Origin: Pseudoduganella dura | GTDB taxonomy: Bacteria > Pseudomonadota > Gammaproteobacteria > Burkholderiales > Burkholderiaceae_D | Assembly (NCBI RefSeq): GCF_009727155.1 | Contig: NZ_WNWM01000002.1 | Location: 5,766,001-5,830,000, forward strand | Direction: 5' to 3' | Length of the DNA: 64,000 nucleotides | Shown: piece by piece, positions 1-8,877 of the stretch | Layout of the letters: each line of letters starts with the position of its first letter | Position numbering within the stretch: position 1 is the stretch's first letter | Made by a program: the position numbers and the translations under genes | Notes under the pieces: generated by a model | Databases searched by the model: none | Told to the model about the DNA's origin: nothing | Seen by the model: only the letters and a program-made list of their open reading frames with translations

Positions 1-235
1 TGATTTCGCCCGACACCGGCGCATAGATGTCGGAGGCGGCTTTCACCGATTCCACCACGGCCGCATCGTCGCCGGCGGTGTAGGTATTGCCGACCTTCGG
101 CAGTTCGACGAACACGATGTCGCCCAGCGCGTCCTGTGCGAATTCGGTGATGCCGACCGTGATCGTGCCGTCGGCTTCCTTGCGGATCCACTCGTGGGAT
201 TCGGTGTACTTCAGCTCTGCCGGGATATTGCTCAT
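1..235 (-). CDS. gcvH: Glycine cleavage system H protein, C-terminus beyond window
   Basis: Lipoyl carrier protein of the glycine cleavage complex; it carries the aminomethyl group between the P, T and L proteins in the cytoplasm. The visible 78 residues start [16 protein letters not shown] and contain the family stretch [19 protein letters not shown] and [17 protein letters not shown], which holds the lipoylated Lys (in ESVKA). The start at 235 is preceded by GGAGCAACAC on the minus strand, a good ribosome binding site. It lies 34 bases downstream of gcvT and shares its riboswitch-controlled transcript. The gene is cut by the left edge; gcvP would be expected further on, but cannot be seen. 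Confidence 0.95.
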   Translation of the reverse strand, partial: MSNIPAELKYTESHEWIRKEADGTITVGITEFAQDALGDIVFVELPKVGNTYTAGDDAAVVESVKAASDIYAPVSGEI

Positions 236-269
236 GTGTTGCTCCAGATTGGTGATGTTATTGGGGAGG

Positions 270-1400
270 TCAGGCGACCAGGATTTTACCGTTGCGCACG
301 AAAGGCAGCTTCACGACCGTGGCGGCCAGCTTCTTGTCGCGGATTTCCACGTGCACGGTGTCGCCCACCTGCACGCCCATCGGCACGCGCGCCAGGGCGA
401 TCGCCTGCTGCATCGTCGGGCTGAAGGTGCCGGACGTGATCTCGCCGGTGGCGCCATCCGCGGCGATGACTTTCTGGTGCGCGCGCAGCACGCCGCCTTT
501 TTCGCGCAGGATCAGGCCCACGAACTGGGCATTCTGCCCGGCGGCCTGCAGGGCGGCCTTGCCGACGAAATCGCGCTCGGCGACCAGGTCGATCGTCCAT
601 GCCAGGCCCGCGTCCAGCGGGTTCACGGTTTCGTCCATGTCCTGGCCGTACAGGTTCATGCCCGCTTCCAGGCGCAGCGTATCGCGCGCGCCGAGGCCGG
701 CCGGCTTCACGCCGCTTGCCGCCAGCGCGTTCCACAGCGCCTCGGCCTGCGTGGCGGCCACGCCGATCTCGAAGCCGTCTTCGCCGGTGTAGCCGGTACG
801 CGCCACCATGGCTTCGCCGAACGCGGTGTCCTTGACGATGGCGACGTTGAACGGCTTCATGTCGGCCGTGGCTTCCTTTGCCTGCGGAATCAGTTCCCAC
901 ACCTTGGCGCGGGCGTTCGGGCCCTGCACGGCGATCAGGGCCATGGCATCGTTGTTGTCGCGACGCTCCGTGATCGTCAGGCCGGCGTTCCACTCGGCGT
1001 TCTTCGCCTGCATCCATGCCACGTCCTTCTCCGCGGTACCGGCGTTCACGACCAGGCGGAACCAGTTCTCGGTGAAGAAGTAGACGATCAGGTCGTCGAT
1101 GACGGTGCCTTCGGGATTGAGCATGCACGAGTACAGCGCCTTGCCGGAAACCTGCAGCTTGTCGACGTTGTTGGCCAGCAGGCGGCGCAGGAAATCACGT
1201 ACATTCGCGCGCCCATCCGTGCTTTTGATGTCGACGACGCACATATGGGCCACGTCGAACATGCCGGCATCGCTGCGCACGGCGTGGTGTTCCTCGATCT
1301 GCGAACCGTAGTTGACGGGCATGTCCCAGCCGCCGAAATCGACCATGCGGGCGCCGAGGGCGCGGTGGGCTGCGTTGAGTGGGGTGGCTTTGAGCGTCAT
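270..1400 (-). CDS. gcvT: Aminomethyltransferase (glycine cleavage T protein)
   Basis: Tetrahydrofolate-dependent aminomethyltransferase: it releases ammonia from the aminomethyl-lipoyl H protein and forms methylene-THF. The product has 376 residues, normal for the family. Landmarks are [20 protein letters not shown] near residues 22-41, MFDVAHM at about 47-53, and the C-terminal [19 protein letters not shown] typical of GcvT. I chose the start at 1400 ([16 protein letters not shown]), which matches family N-termini; a longer frame to 1478 would run into the riboswitch leader. First gene of a gcvT-gcvH operon, with control inferred from the leader upstream. Confidence 0.96.
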   Translation of the reverse strand: MTLKATPLNAAHRALGARMVDFGGWDMPVNYGSQIEEHHAVRSDAGMFDVAHMCVVDIKSTDGRANVRDFLRRLLANNVDKLQVSGKALYSCMLNPEGTVIDDLIVYFFTENWFRLVVNAGTAEKDVAWMQAKNAEWNAGLTITERRDNNDAMALIAVQGPNARAKVWELIPQAKEATADMKPFNVAIVKDTAFGEAMVARTGYTGEDGFEIGVAATQAEALWNALAASGVKPAGLGARDTLRLEAGMNLYGQDMDETVNPLDAGLAWTIDLVAERDFVGKAALQAAGQNAQFVGLILREKGGVLRAHQKVIAADGATGEITSGTFSPTMQQAIALARVPMGVQVGDTVHVEIRDKKLAATVVKLPFVRNGKILVA

Positions 1401-1479
1401 GGGACCTTGGACTTCGGTTGGGGTTAACAGCACAACAGCCAAGCACAGGCACGGAAGGCGCGGACAGCACTTTTCCACT

Positions 1480-1696
1480 GTTGTTCGTTACCCCTCTGTC
1501 CTCGGTACCTGAGAGATAGCGGTTCGATGGTTCGACTCCGCACGCCCCTTCGGTGGGCAAGCTTACCGGTTACCGTATAAGCGTGCCGCTCTCCAGAGTT
1601 TCGGCCACCTGCTGGCGGCCCCTGACCGGTCCTTTGTGCCTGAGAGTTTTTGGGTGATGCCCCTTCGGCGGCAGCTGGCGCTGCGCTCTCCCGGTC
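1480..1696 (-). ncRNA. Tandem glycine riboswitch (gcvT leader)
   Basis: Two consecutive aptamer-like segments are visible on the minus strand. The first (about 1696-1600) has GGGAGAGCGC, CCGAAGGGGC and ACTCTCAGGCACAAAGGACC; the second (about 1598-1480) has CTGGAGAGCGG, ACCGAAGGGGC and ATCTCTCAGGTACCGAGGACA. These are the conserved blocks of the glycine riboswitch, in the usual tandem arrangement. Ligand-bound RNA is known to favour expression of the glycine cleavage operon, consistent with gcvT starting 80 bases downstream. Confidence 0.93.
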
Positions 1697-1706
1697 GAGG
1701 ATCGGG

Positions 1707-1735
1707 ACTATATGTTAAGTGGAAGGGGGTGTCAA
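1707..1735 (-). promoter_or_regulatory. Sigma70-type promoter of the gcv operon
   Basis: On the minus strand a perfect -35 TTGACA (1735-1730) is followed after 17 bases by TATAGT (1712-1707). Transcription would begin at about 1700, just before the first riboswitch aptamer, which supports both calls. Confidence 0.8.
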
Positions 1736-2155
1736 TCTTGTAGGGGTAGAGGTGCGGCAGGGGGCTGGCAGGATGCGCAAAGCTGGGGCACTCCGTTTGC
1801 TGTCTCATTTGGCTGACCCGTGATGAGAAGCGAGTTTTCAATAAAAAGGCAAGTGTCAAAAAATATAAAGTGACAATGCGTGAATATTTCTGATGCATGG
1901 TTATGCTATATTGCTTAATTGCAATACAAATTTATTTGCAGTGGCTGATATGGTCATGCAATCAAAACTATCAAGGCGATCTATGTTGTTGGAATTGAAT
2001 TCATTTTCTAAGTTACGGGTCAAGGCGGAATTGAATTAGGTGAAGGCATAGTCAAGGCTGACAGAAGTCGATATAGTGTTGAGCAGCGCTCGAAAGATGA
2101 TTGGCTTCGCCAAAATGGCTATCCGGTTGATCTTGTGCGAAAGAAGTAGGTCATT
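1736..2155. other. AT-rich intergenic stretch, probable island scar
   Basis: About 420 bases without an intact gene. Base composition drops sharply compared with the GC-rich surroundings. The only coding signal is the degraded frame at 2012-2149 described separately. No promoter or RNA gene could be assigned with confidence. Confidence 0.5.
2012..2149 (+). pseudogene. C-terminal remnant of an unknown protein upstream of DUF4304
   Basis: A 45-codon open frame, reading VTGQGGIELGEGIVKADRSR and ending DDWLRQNGYPVDLVRKK, stops seven bases before the DUF4304 start. It has no start codon; the same frame upstream is closed by TAA at 2009-2011 and TGA at 1946-1948, so it looks like the tail of a decayed gene. 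A tail of this kind directly before a DUF4304 gene resembles a toxin tip followed by its immunity gene, but I do not recognise the toxin family. Low GC suggests transfer. Confidence 0.35.
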
Positions 2156-2776
2156 ATGAATGCAGCAAAAAACTACAAGAGCTTTAAGCGTTATCTCGCG
2201 AAACGCTTAGCACCCGAGGGTTACGTGGGAAACGGGAATGCGTTGACTTTGAAAGTCTCGGAAGCCGTGATCGTTTTTGAACTTCAGCAAGATCTGAAAA
2301 ACAGCTCAAAAGAGATGGTTCGGTTCACCGTCAATACTGGGATTTCGCTCCATGCCTTGCGTGAATTTTTTAGCGACGATTCCTCGGAATCAGTTTTTTC
2401 TGCAGAGCAGTGTCATTGGAGATCTCGCTTGGGACGATTGATGGATTCTCCCAGCGACGTGTGGTGGACGATAAGTAATGACGAAGATGTCGAGTCTCGT
2501 TGCGATGAGATCGTGTCGATAATAAGAGATATTGCGCTTCCGCAAATCAAAACGTTGGCTGTCGCAGAGACATTCGTGCAGCTCTGGAAAAATGGTAAAG
2601 GTCAAGGGTTGACAGAGTATGAGCGGCGTATCAGTCTTGCTAGATTGTTGTGGGCATTGGGCCGTGAGACGGAGGCACAGGGGGCTCTGGAAGCATTCGA
2701 GACTGCGAGTATTGGAAAAGGGTGGGCGGCATCGGCAAAAGTCGATGCACGAGAGTTGAAAAAGCACTTTGAATAG
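2156..2776 (+). CDS. DUF4304-like protein, possible orphan immunity protein
   Basis: 206 residues, no signal peptide or membrane segment. The first 90 residues (FKRYLAKRLAPEGYVGNGN, then AVIVFELQQDLKN and RFTVNTGIS) follow the DUF4304 pattern of a short helix, a 'G-F-x-x-x-G-N' turn and beta strands. The C-terminal half is helical and acidic, with TEYERRISLARLLWALGRE. The function of DUF4304 is not established here; such proteins are often small accessory genes and some sit next to polymorphic toxins, which fits the decayed frame just upstream. Codon use is clearly AT-richer than the neighbours, pointing to horizontal acquisition. The ribosome binding site before 2156 is weak. Confidence 0.6.
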   Translation: MNAAKNYKSFKRYLAKRLAPEGYVGNGNALTLKVSEAVIVFELQQDLKNSSKEMVRFTVNTGISLHALREFFSDDSSESVFSAEQCHWRSRLGRLMDSPSDVWWTISNDEDVESRCDEIVSIIRDIALPQIKTLAVAETFVQLWKNGKGQGLTEYERRISLARLLWALGRETEAQGALEAFETASIGKGWAASAKVDARELKKHFE

Positions 2777-3315
2777 TGCCGGGAATCGAAATTTGGATAT
2801 GGCCTGACGGTAGCCGAGTTGCGGCCAAAAGTCGGATCGTACCCTGATTCTATTTCGCCTGTCTTAAATTCGTATAAGAGCCGTGCTGTTCGTATCCGGC
2901 TAAAAATGCCTACAGGTGTTGTTGCAGTCCCTGATGGCGGCTGCGTTGGGCCGTGCGGGAGGGCCTAATACCCCGCCGGTTTTTCACATAACACGCAATT
3001 CTCGCTGGCGGCGCTAAACCGCCCCGTCCTTGACTAAGCGTGTCAAAAACATCCGTTTTCAAGATTTAACGCTTCGACCGGCAGGCGTAGGCCCGTGGTC
3101 CGCTATGAATAGGCACACGCAACCGGTTCACGACCACATCAATGTCGCCAAGCTGAACACGACCGGCGCCAGCTACCTATTCCGCCACATAATGACGACT
3201 CTGATGCTGGAGAATGGCGCCGAGAGACTGTATGGGCGGCGCCCAAGCTTGAAGCTACCTATTACCCGACGACACGCAATAGAAACATGCCTGACTACTG
3301 CACGATGCAATTGGC
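2777..3315. other. Gene-poor remnant region with broken recombinase
   Basis: No intact gene is seen between the DUF4304 gene and the acyltransferase stop. The stretch holds short coding-like fragments, for example GIEIWIWPDGSRVAAKSRIV after 2779, and the tyrosine recombinase fragment at 3126-3285. I read it as decayed mobile DNA. Confidence 0.5.
3126..3285 (+). pseudogene. Tyrosine recombinase (XerC/XerD-like) fragment
   Basis: In one frame the DNA reads VHDHINVAKLNTTGASYLFR followed by HIMTTLMLENGAE, which matches the catalytic core of phage-type integrases (usual form GxSxHxxRHTxATxMLENGAD, containing the HxLR-like box). The frame then shifts: the next frame continues APKLEATYYPTTRN, resembling the conserved 'LGHA-x-LxTTxxYT' block that carries the catalytic Tyr. 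The N-terminal two thirds of the protein are missing, so it is a frameshifted remnant. It supports the idea that 1.7-3.3 kb is the scar of an integrated element. Confidence 0.55.
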
Positions 3316-4470
3316 CTACCGCCCGCCCCGGATCGTCACATGCTTGCCATGCTCAATCGCATCACCGGCATCCGACCCCCTGCGCATGCACGCGCGTGCC
3401 AGCCCTTCGAGCCCCCTCCCGAACGAGCGCTTCAACACCGGCTTGAACCGGTCGCTGAGGGAACCGAGCGCGGCGATCATGCCCAGCGTCGCCACGACGA
3501 CGACAGGCACCTGCAGCATGCCGAGCCCGGCCGGCGCAATGGCCACGGCGAAAAACTTCAGGATCGGATAATGAAACAGGTAGATCGCGAAGGTATATGC
3601 CGACATGATGCGGACCGGGTGCTCGCACGCGTGCCAGACCCTGCCGAGCACCGGCGCCAGTGCCATCATCCCGACGACGTGCAGCGTCGCCAGCAGCCCG
3701 AAAGCGCAGCTGTACAGGACGTGGCTCGAAGGACCGAGCGCTGGCGCCACCGGACCGAGCGCGGCAATGGTCAGTTCCCGCCACGCGGCCTTGGCGCCCG
3801 ATGTGGCCAGCAGGTACAGGCCGCCCGTGGTTGCCGCGGCGAGCACCAGTGCGGCGGGCTGCCCCAGTCTTCTTCTGCACGTGACCGCGTAGGCGGCAAC
3901 GCCGAACAGCCAGACCGGCATCAGCAGCAGTATTTTGGGGCCGCATATCATGCAAAGCACGAGCACGGCGATGCATTTGCTGCGTCGGCCGGGCACGTAG
4001 CGCGCCGCCGCGTAGATCATGTAGTACCAGAATTCGTAGCCCAGCGACCAGAAGGGGGTGTTCGACAGCGGCCGGATCGCGGCGAACCACAGCTCGTTGG
4101 CGAACAGCAGGCTGGCGCCGATGCCCCAGGCGCCATGTTCCATCGAGGCGGCATACTCGCCCGGCGCCAGCGCCGCGCCGGCGCAGTCCAGCACCACCGT
4201 CACCAGCAATGCCGGCAGCACCACGCTGTACAGGCGCGCGAACCGCGAGGCGAGATAGTCGGCCGCGCGGAACTCCCGCGTGCGGACGACGTGGGCAATG
4301 ACAAATCCGGACAGCACGAAGAACACCGTCACCGCCTCGCCGCCCAGCCCGGACACGAACCACAATGCCGGCATCCCGCCGGGCAGCAGGTAACTGGCGT
4401 GGACGATGAAGACGACGAGGGCCGCGGCGAGTCGCAGTACGTCGAGATAGAGGGAGGCTGCCTTGTTCAT
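3316..4470 (-). CDS. Acyltransferase family 3 membrane protein
   Basis: 384-residue polytopic inner-membrane protein of the OafA/OpgC/YrhL acyltransferase family, which O-acylate sugars of exported glycans. It starts LYLDVLRLAAALVVFIVHAS; the Arg followed ten residues later by His (RLAAALVVFIVH) is the R-x10-H signature of the family. About ten hydrophobic segments follow, including EAVTVFFVLSGFVIAHVVR and the WSLGYEFWYY motif typical of these enzymes. The substrate cannot be read from context. It stands alone, separated by a short gap from the convergent-side LysR gene which lies on the same strand upstream. Confidence 0.85.
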   Translation of the reverse strand: MNKAASLYLDVLRLAAALVVFIVHASYLLPGGMPALWFVSGLGGEAVTVFFVLSGFVIAHVVRTREFRAADYLASRFARLYSVVLPALLVTVVLDCAGAALAPGEYAASMEHGAWGIGASLLFANELWFAAIRPLSNTPFWSLGYEFWYYMIYAAARYVPGRRSKCIAVLVLCMICGPKILLLMPVWLFGVAAYAVTCRRRLGQPAALVLAAATTGGLYLLATSGAKAAWRELTIAALGPVAPALGPSSHVLYSCAFGLLATLHVVGMMALAPVLGRVWHACEHPVRIMSAYTFAIYLFHYPILKFFAVAIAPAGLGMLQVPVVVVATLGMIAALGSLSDRFKPVLKRSFGRGLEGLARACMRRGSDAGDAIEHGKHVTIRGGR

Positions 4471-4567
4471 CGCCGCGCAGGGAAGGGGAAGTTCGCCTCA
4501 CCTTACTGGCGCGACCATCTCCCGGCCTTGCGCCGGCGCAGATGGCGGGCTGGCTGGTTCGCGCTCG

Positions 4568-5527
4568 TCAGACCGCGAAATTTGCCGCGTCCATCGGCGC
4601 GGCGTGCGTCATGTCGAACCGGGTGCGGATGGCGTCGATCGCCTCGTCCATCGCGGCAAGGAACACGCCCATGACGGCCGTCGTGCTGTACCCGGTGCGC
4701 TGGTACAGGCACGTGTGCAACTGCGCGCCGGCGTCGAGCAGCGGCGTCCATGCCAGCGTGCCTGCGGCCACGGCCTGCGCCACGTTTTCCGGGATCAGGA
4801 AGGCCACGGCCTGGCCTCGTTCTACCAGCGTGCGCGCCATCGGCACCGAACCCGTTTCCACCAGCGGCCGCACTTCGCCATGCAGGCGCGGTTCGATCAG
4901 GCGCGCCATGCCGCTCAATTCCATGTCCTGCGCCATCAGCACCAAAGGGTAGCCGAGGCAGTCGCGCAGGCGCACTGTCCTGCCGGACCGCGGCAGCGGA
5001 TGACCCGGTACCGTGACCGCGCCGAGCCGCTGCGGCCAGGCGCGCACTTCTTCCACGCCGGGCGGCGGCAGGGCCCGGCGCAGGCAGTAAGCCACGTCCA
5101 CCTCGCCGTTGGCGACCCAGCGCAGCAGGGTGGCGCCGTTGCCGGAACGCACGTTGTACGTCACGCCCGGATGACTGTCCATCAGCCTGCCGATCACGTG
5201 CGGGACCAGGTGTTCCGCCGATGAATGCGAAACGCCCAGGTTCACGTGCCCGCGGCGCAGTTCGCGGAATTCTTCCACCTGCGCCAGCGCATTGTCGAAA
5301 TCGCGCTGGCTGCGGCGCACGGCGGCCAGCATGATGTCGCCGGCGGTGGTGAGCTGCATGCCGCGGGGCAGGCGGTCGAACAGCGGCGCTCCCACGGTCC
5401 GTTCCAGGTTCAGGATCTGCTGGTTGACGGCGGCGGCGGTGAGGTGGAGGGTCTCGGCCGCCTTGCGGACGGAGCCGCGCTGGGCCACCTCATCGAAGCA
5501 GCGGAACGCCTGGGAAATCGACGGCAT
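4568..5527 (-). CDS. LysR-family transcriptional regulator
   Basis: 319-residue regulator: N-terminal winged helix-turn-helix (about residues 3-62, with FDEVAQRGSVRKAAETLHLT and VGAPLFDRLPRGMQLT) followed by a periplasmic-binding-like effector domain (about 90-300). It is divergent from the porin/sulfotransferase/ABC operon that begins 134 bases away, and a strong dyad lies directly next to its start codon. By analogy with other LysR pairs it probably controls that operon and itself. The effector is unknown; a sulfur compound is a reasonable guess from the target genes. Confidence 0.9.
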   Translation of the reverse strand: MPSISQAFRCFDEVAQRGSVRKAAETLHLTAAAVNQQILNLERTVGAPLFDRLPRGMQLTTAGDIMLAAVRRSQRDFDNALAQVEEFRELRRGHVNLGVSHSSAEHLVPHVIGRLMDSHPGVTYNVRSGNGATLLRWVANGEVDVAYCLRRALPPPGVEEVRAWPQRLGAVTVPGHPLPRSGRTVRLRDCLGYPLVLMAQDMELSGMARLIEPRLHGEVRPLVETGSVPMARTLVERGQAVAFLIPENVAQAVAAGTLAWTPLLDAGAQLHTCLYQRTGYSTTAVMGVFLAAMDEAIDAIRTRFDMTHAAPMDAANFAV

Positions 5528-5539
5528 GGTTTCACAATG

Positions 5540-5564
5540 GAGTGTAAGGAATTTCTTTACACTC
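5540..5564. promoter_or_regulatory. Dyad operator in the LysR-porin intergenic region
   Basis: GAGTGTAA (5540-5547) and TTACACTC (5557-5564) form a perfect 8 bp inverted repeat, with near symmetry continuing inward. It sits 13 bases upstream of the LysR start, within the shared divergent control region, and next to an AT-rich stretch that could hold -10 elements. The position and the T-to-A dyad form fit a LysR-type binding site. Confidence 0.6.
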
Positions 5565-5660
5565 TATCATAAATTATCAGCTATTCCACACGCTCATCCA
5601 TTCCTACAATGCCTCATCCGCCGGCACCGAGCCGGCCGGCAATCGACATGAGGGGAAGAC

Positions 5661-6764
5661 GTGAGCGCATTTCGAAGGACGATCGCCGCGGCCGTGGCCG
5701 CCACCGTGCTGGCGCTGCCGGCCGCGGCGCAATCGCAGGTCGCGGTGTTCGGGCTGGTCGACGCCGGCCTGGCGGTCAACAAGCTGGCCGGCAGCGGCGC
5801 CAGGAAAGTCTATGTCACCAGCGGTTCGATGACGACCTCCACCTTCGGCGTGCGCGGCACGGAAAGCCTGGGCGGCGGCTGGAACGCTTACTTCGAAGCC
5901 AGCCCCTTCTTCAGCCTGAAAACCGGCGCCATCGTCGGCGGAACGAACCAGCAGAACCTGTTCGGGCGCAGCGCCTTCGTCGGCATCTCGTCGCCGGTGC
6001 TGGGCGCCATCGACATCGGGCGCGGCAACAATCCGTCGTTCCTGCCCACGCTGCGGTTCAACGCGTTCGGCAATTCGGGCGGCTGGGGGCCGCTGTGGCA
6101 CGCCACCTATTTCAACTTCACGCAATACCCGTCGTTCGCCGGCGTCGATGGCCTGATCCACGACACGGCCTGGGATGGCCAGGTGCACTACACGTCGCCG
6201 AACCTGGCCGGCGCCACCGTCAACCTGCATTACGCGCCCGGCGAGATCGCCGGCCGGCGCGGCGTGGCGAACCGGGGTGCGAACATCCTGTACCAGAACG
6301 GCGCACTGGGCCTGGCCGCGTATTACCAGCACACCGCCGTGGAAAGCTCGGGCGGCGCGACGGCCGACTGGTACACCAGGCCCTTCGATGCCGGCGCCGT
6401 GCGCGTGCCGACCAATTCAGCCACCACCAGCCATTTCGCCGGCGCCAGCTACGACTTCGGCCCGCTGAAAGCGTTCGCGACATGGCAGCGCAGCCGCCAG
6501 GAAATCTCGCATATCCGCGCCCGCACGGCGCAGGCCAGCGTGGCGATTCCCGCGCGCGGCGGCCGCGTCCTGGCCGAGGTTGCGCGCACCCGCTATGCGG
6601 GCCCGGCGGCGGCTGCCGAAACGCTGCTGCAGGAAGCCGCGATCGGCTACGACTATCCCCTGTCACGCCGCACCGATGTCTACGCCAACTACCTGCGCAG
6701 CCGTAATTCACACGCCCGGCCGGACGGCTACACGGCCGGCGCCGGCATCCGCCACCAATTCTGA
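5661..6764 (+). CDS. Gram-negative porin (Porin_4 type)
   Basis: 367-residue outer-membrane trimeric porin of the betaproteobacterial OmpC-like group. A GTG start gives signal peptide RRTIAAAVAATVLALPAAAQ, cleaved before SQVAVFGLVDAGLAVN, the standard first strand of this family. TFGVRGTESLGGGWNAYFEA is the second hallmark stretch, and the protein ends TAGAGIRHQF with the terminal Phe needed for barrel assembly. It is the first gene of an operon with the arylsulfotransferase-like and ABC genes, so it probably admits their substrate. Confidence 0.92.
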   Translation: MSAFRRTIAAAVAATVLALPAAAQSQVAVFGLVDAGLAVNKLAGSGARKVYVTSGSMTTSTFGVRGTESLGGGWNAYFEASPFFSLKTGAIVGGTNQQNLFGRSAFVGISSPVLGAIDIGRGNNPSFLPTLRFNAFGNSGGWGPLWHATYFNFTQYPSFAGVDGLIHDTAWDGQVHYTSPNLAGATVNLHYAPGEIAGRRGVANRGANILYQNGALGLAAYYQHTAVESSGGATADWYTRPFDAGAVRVPTNSATTSHFAGASYDFGPLKAFATWQRSRQEISHIRARTAQASVAIPARGGRVLAEVARTRYAGPAAAAETLLQEAAIGYDYPLSRRTDVYANYLRSRNSHARPDGYTAGAGIRHQF

Positions 6765-6781
6765 ACCACAGGAGCAACCGC

Positions 6782-7897
6782 ATGACCACCACAGTCGACC
6801 AGATCACCCAGCGCCGCCGCGGCGTCGGCCTGATCGCCCACGATCCCGCGCTGAGCGCGGGCGGCTACACGCTGATCGCCCCGCAAACGGCCGGCGGCTA
6901 TGTCTACCTCATCGATATCGACGGGGAGGTGGCGCACCAGTGGAAGCTGCCGGTGCGCCCCGGCCGCGCCGCGGTGATCCTGCCGAACGGTAACCTGGGG
7001 TACAACGGCAACCACGCCGGCTCGCCGGAGCGCTATGGCGCCTGGTCGCTGTGGCATGGCGGCGATTTCTACGAAGTGACGCCGGCCGGCGAGGTGGTCT
7101 GGCGCTTCGAGGACGACAGCCACCACCACGACGCGCGCTGGCTCGCCAACGGCAATTTGCTGTATGCGGGATGCGTACCCCTGCCTGCGCAATTCGCGCA
7201 ACGCATCCCGGGCGGCACGGCGAAAAATGCCGGCGAAACCACGTATGGCGATGTGATCCGCGAAGTGAACCGCGCCGGCGAGATCGTGTGGGAGTGGAAG
7301 GCCTGGGAACACCTGGAACCCGAGGCGTTCCCGATCGCCGCCGGCTTCGGCCGCAACCACTGGCCGCTGGTGAACGGCCTCGACGTGACGGCCGACGGCC
7401 TCGTGCTGATGAGCTTGCGCACGACCAGCGGCATCATCGGCGTGGACAAAGCCAGCGGCAAGGTGCAACTGCACATCCCGCCGTCGGTGGTGTCGCACCA
7501 GCATGCGCCGGTGGCGCTGGAGAACGGCAATATCCTCGCTTTCGACAACGGCAATTTCCGCAAGGGCCAGCACGTGGTTTATTCGCGCGTGCTGGAAATC
7601 GATCCGCGCACCGGCGAGGTGGTGTGGTCGTACCAGGACGAACTCGTCAACGCGTTCTACACGGCCTACATGGGCAGCGCCCAGCGCCTGCCGAACGGGA
7701 ACACGCACGTCACCGAATCGGCCACGGGGCGGCTGTTCGAAGTCACGCCGGCCGGCGAAGTGGTGTGGGAGTACATCATTCCGTGGTTCGCCGAGTATCC
7801 GGACGAAGCCGCGCGCAGCTACGTGCCCGGCCGCCAGAACAGCGTGTTCCAGACGTTCCGCTACAGCCGCGAACAGCTGCCGTGGCTGAAGGACTGA
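6782..7897 (+). CDS. Arylsulfotransferase-like beta-propeller protein
   Basis: 371 residues resembling the arylsulfotransferase (ASST) superfamily, which move sulfate between aryl groups without PAPS. Propeller-type repeats with 'x-NGN-x' turns recur: ILPNGNLGYNGNH, WLANGNLLYAG, ALENGNILAFDNGN, RLPNGNTHVTE, and 'GEVVW' strands such as TPAGEVVWRFEDD and TPAGEVVWEYI. His-rich loops DSHHHDARW and SHQHAPVAL could hold the catalytic His. It is shorter than the periplasmic enterobacterial enzyme (about 570-600) and shows no signal peptide, so it may act in the cytoplasm. The start has AGGAGCAACCGC upstream. Genes on both sides suggest sulfate-ester or organosulfur use; exact reaction uncertain. Confidence 0.75.
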   Translation: MTTTVDQITQRRRGVGLIAHDPALSAGGYTLIAPQTAGGYVYLIDIDGEVAHQWKLPVRPGRAAVILPNGNLGYNGNHAGSPERYGAWSLWHGGDFYEVTPAGEVVWRFEDDSHHHDARWLANGNLLYAGCVPLPAQFAQRIPGGTAKNAGETTYGDVIREVNRAGEIVWEWKAWEHLEPEAFPIAAGFGRNHWPLVNGLDVTADGLVLMSLRTTSGIIGVDKASGKVQLHIPPSVVSHQHAPVALENGNILAFDNGNFRKGQHVVYSRVLEIDPRTGEVVWSYQDELVNAFYTAYMGSAQRLPNGNTHVTESATGRLFEVTPAGEVVWEYIIPWFAEYPDEAARSYVPGRQNSVFQTFRYSREQLPWLKD

Positions 7898-7899
7898 CC

Positions 7900-8877
7900 A
7901 TGCGCATGCTTCGTTTTACCAGGCGCGCATGCGCCGCGGTCCTGTCGAGCCTTGCCGTGCACGCCGCGGCCTGCGCCGCGCCAGCCGCGGAACCCGTCCC
8001 GGTGCGCATCCTGCTGAACTGGTTCGCCCAGCCCGACCAGGCCGGCTACTGGCAGGCGCAGCAGGACAAGCTGGGCCGCGATGCCGGCATCGCCATCACC
8101 GTGCGGCAGGGCGGCCCGCGCATCCAGACGATTCCGCAGGTGGCATCGGGCCAGGCCGAATTCGGCATCGCCAACGCGGACGACCTGCTGCTGGCGCGGG
8201 CCCGCGGCGCACCGGTGCGCGCCGTGCTGGCGCACCTCGACCACGTTCCCTACACGCTGGTCTACCACCGCAACCCGGCCGTGAAATCGATCCGCGACCT
8301 GCGCGACCGCACCTTCGCAGTCAACCTGGGCAGCGCGTACTGGGAGTGGCTGCGGCATCGCTACGGGCTCGACGGGGCGCGGTCGATTCCCGTCAGCGGC
8401 GACCTGAGCCTGTTCCGCAACGATCCCCGCATGGTGCAGCAGGGTTATTCGCTGTACCTGCCGGCGCGCATGGCACAGGCCGGAGTGGCCGTGCAGCAGG
8501 TCACGCTGGCGTCGCTGGGCTACCGTTCCTATGGCGTGCTGTTCACCACGGACGAGATGATCCGCGACAGGCCGGCACTGGTGCGCGCCACCGTGGCCGC
8601 CGTGCGACAGGGCTGGCGCAATTACGCGGCCAACCCGGCGGCATTGCGGCCGCTGCTGACCGGCCTGAACCAGCAGATCCCGCCCGCGTTGTACGACTCG
8701 GCCAGCCGCGAGCTGATCGACACGCAACTGGCGGGCGATCCGGCGAAATTCGGCTGCATGAGCGCAGCGCGCTGGCGCGAACTGGCGGCCCAGCTGGCCG
8801 CCGTGAAATTCCTGCCGGCCGGATTCGATGCCGGCAGCGCGTTCGACCGCACGCTGGTTCCCGGTTGCGATTCATGA
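7900..8877 (+). CDS. ABC transporter substrate-binding protein (NMT1/SsuA-like)
   Basis: 325-residue periplasmic binding protein. The N-terminus RRACAAVLSSLAVHAAACAA is a signal peptide; an AAAC within it may be a lipobox. The mature protein opens VPVRILLNWFAQPDQAGYW and has GQAEFGIANADDLLLARARG and DLRDRTFAVNLGS, the layout of NMT1/THI5-like and SsuA-type binding proteins for sulfonates, taurine, nitrate or pyrimidines. It starts two bases after the sulfotransferase-like stop and overlaps the ATPase start by four bases, so it is translated as part of the operon. Ligand is inferred from context only. Confidence 0.88.
   Translation: MRMLRFTRRACAAVLSSLAVHAAACAAPAAEPVPVRILLNWFAQPDQAGYWQAQQDKLGRDAGIAITVRQGGPRIQTIPQVASGQAEFGIANADDLLLARARGAPVRAVLAHLDHVPYTLVYHRNPAVKSIRDLRDRTFAVNLGSAYWEWLRHRYGLDGARSIPVSGDLSLFRNDPRMVQQGYSLYLPARMAQAGVAVQQVTLASLGYRSYGVLFTTDEMIRDRPALVRATVAAVRQGWRNYAANPAALRPLLTGLNQQIPPALYDSASRELIDTQLAGDPAKFGCMSAARWRELAAQLAAVKFLPAGFDAGSAFDRTLVPGCDS

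Noticed and set aside
3340..4674. 444-codon plus-strand frame opposite the acyltransferase
   Set aside because: Shadow frame rich in Arg/His/Gln; the minus-strand protein has the acyltransferase signature.
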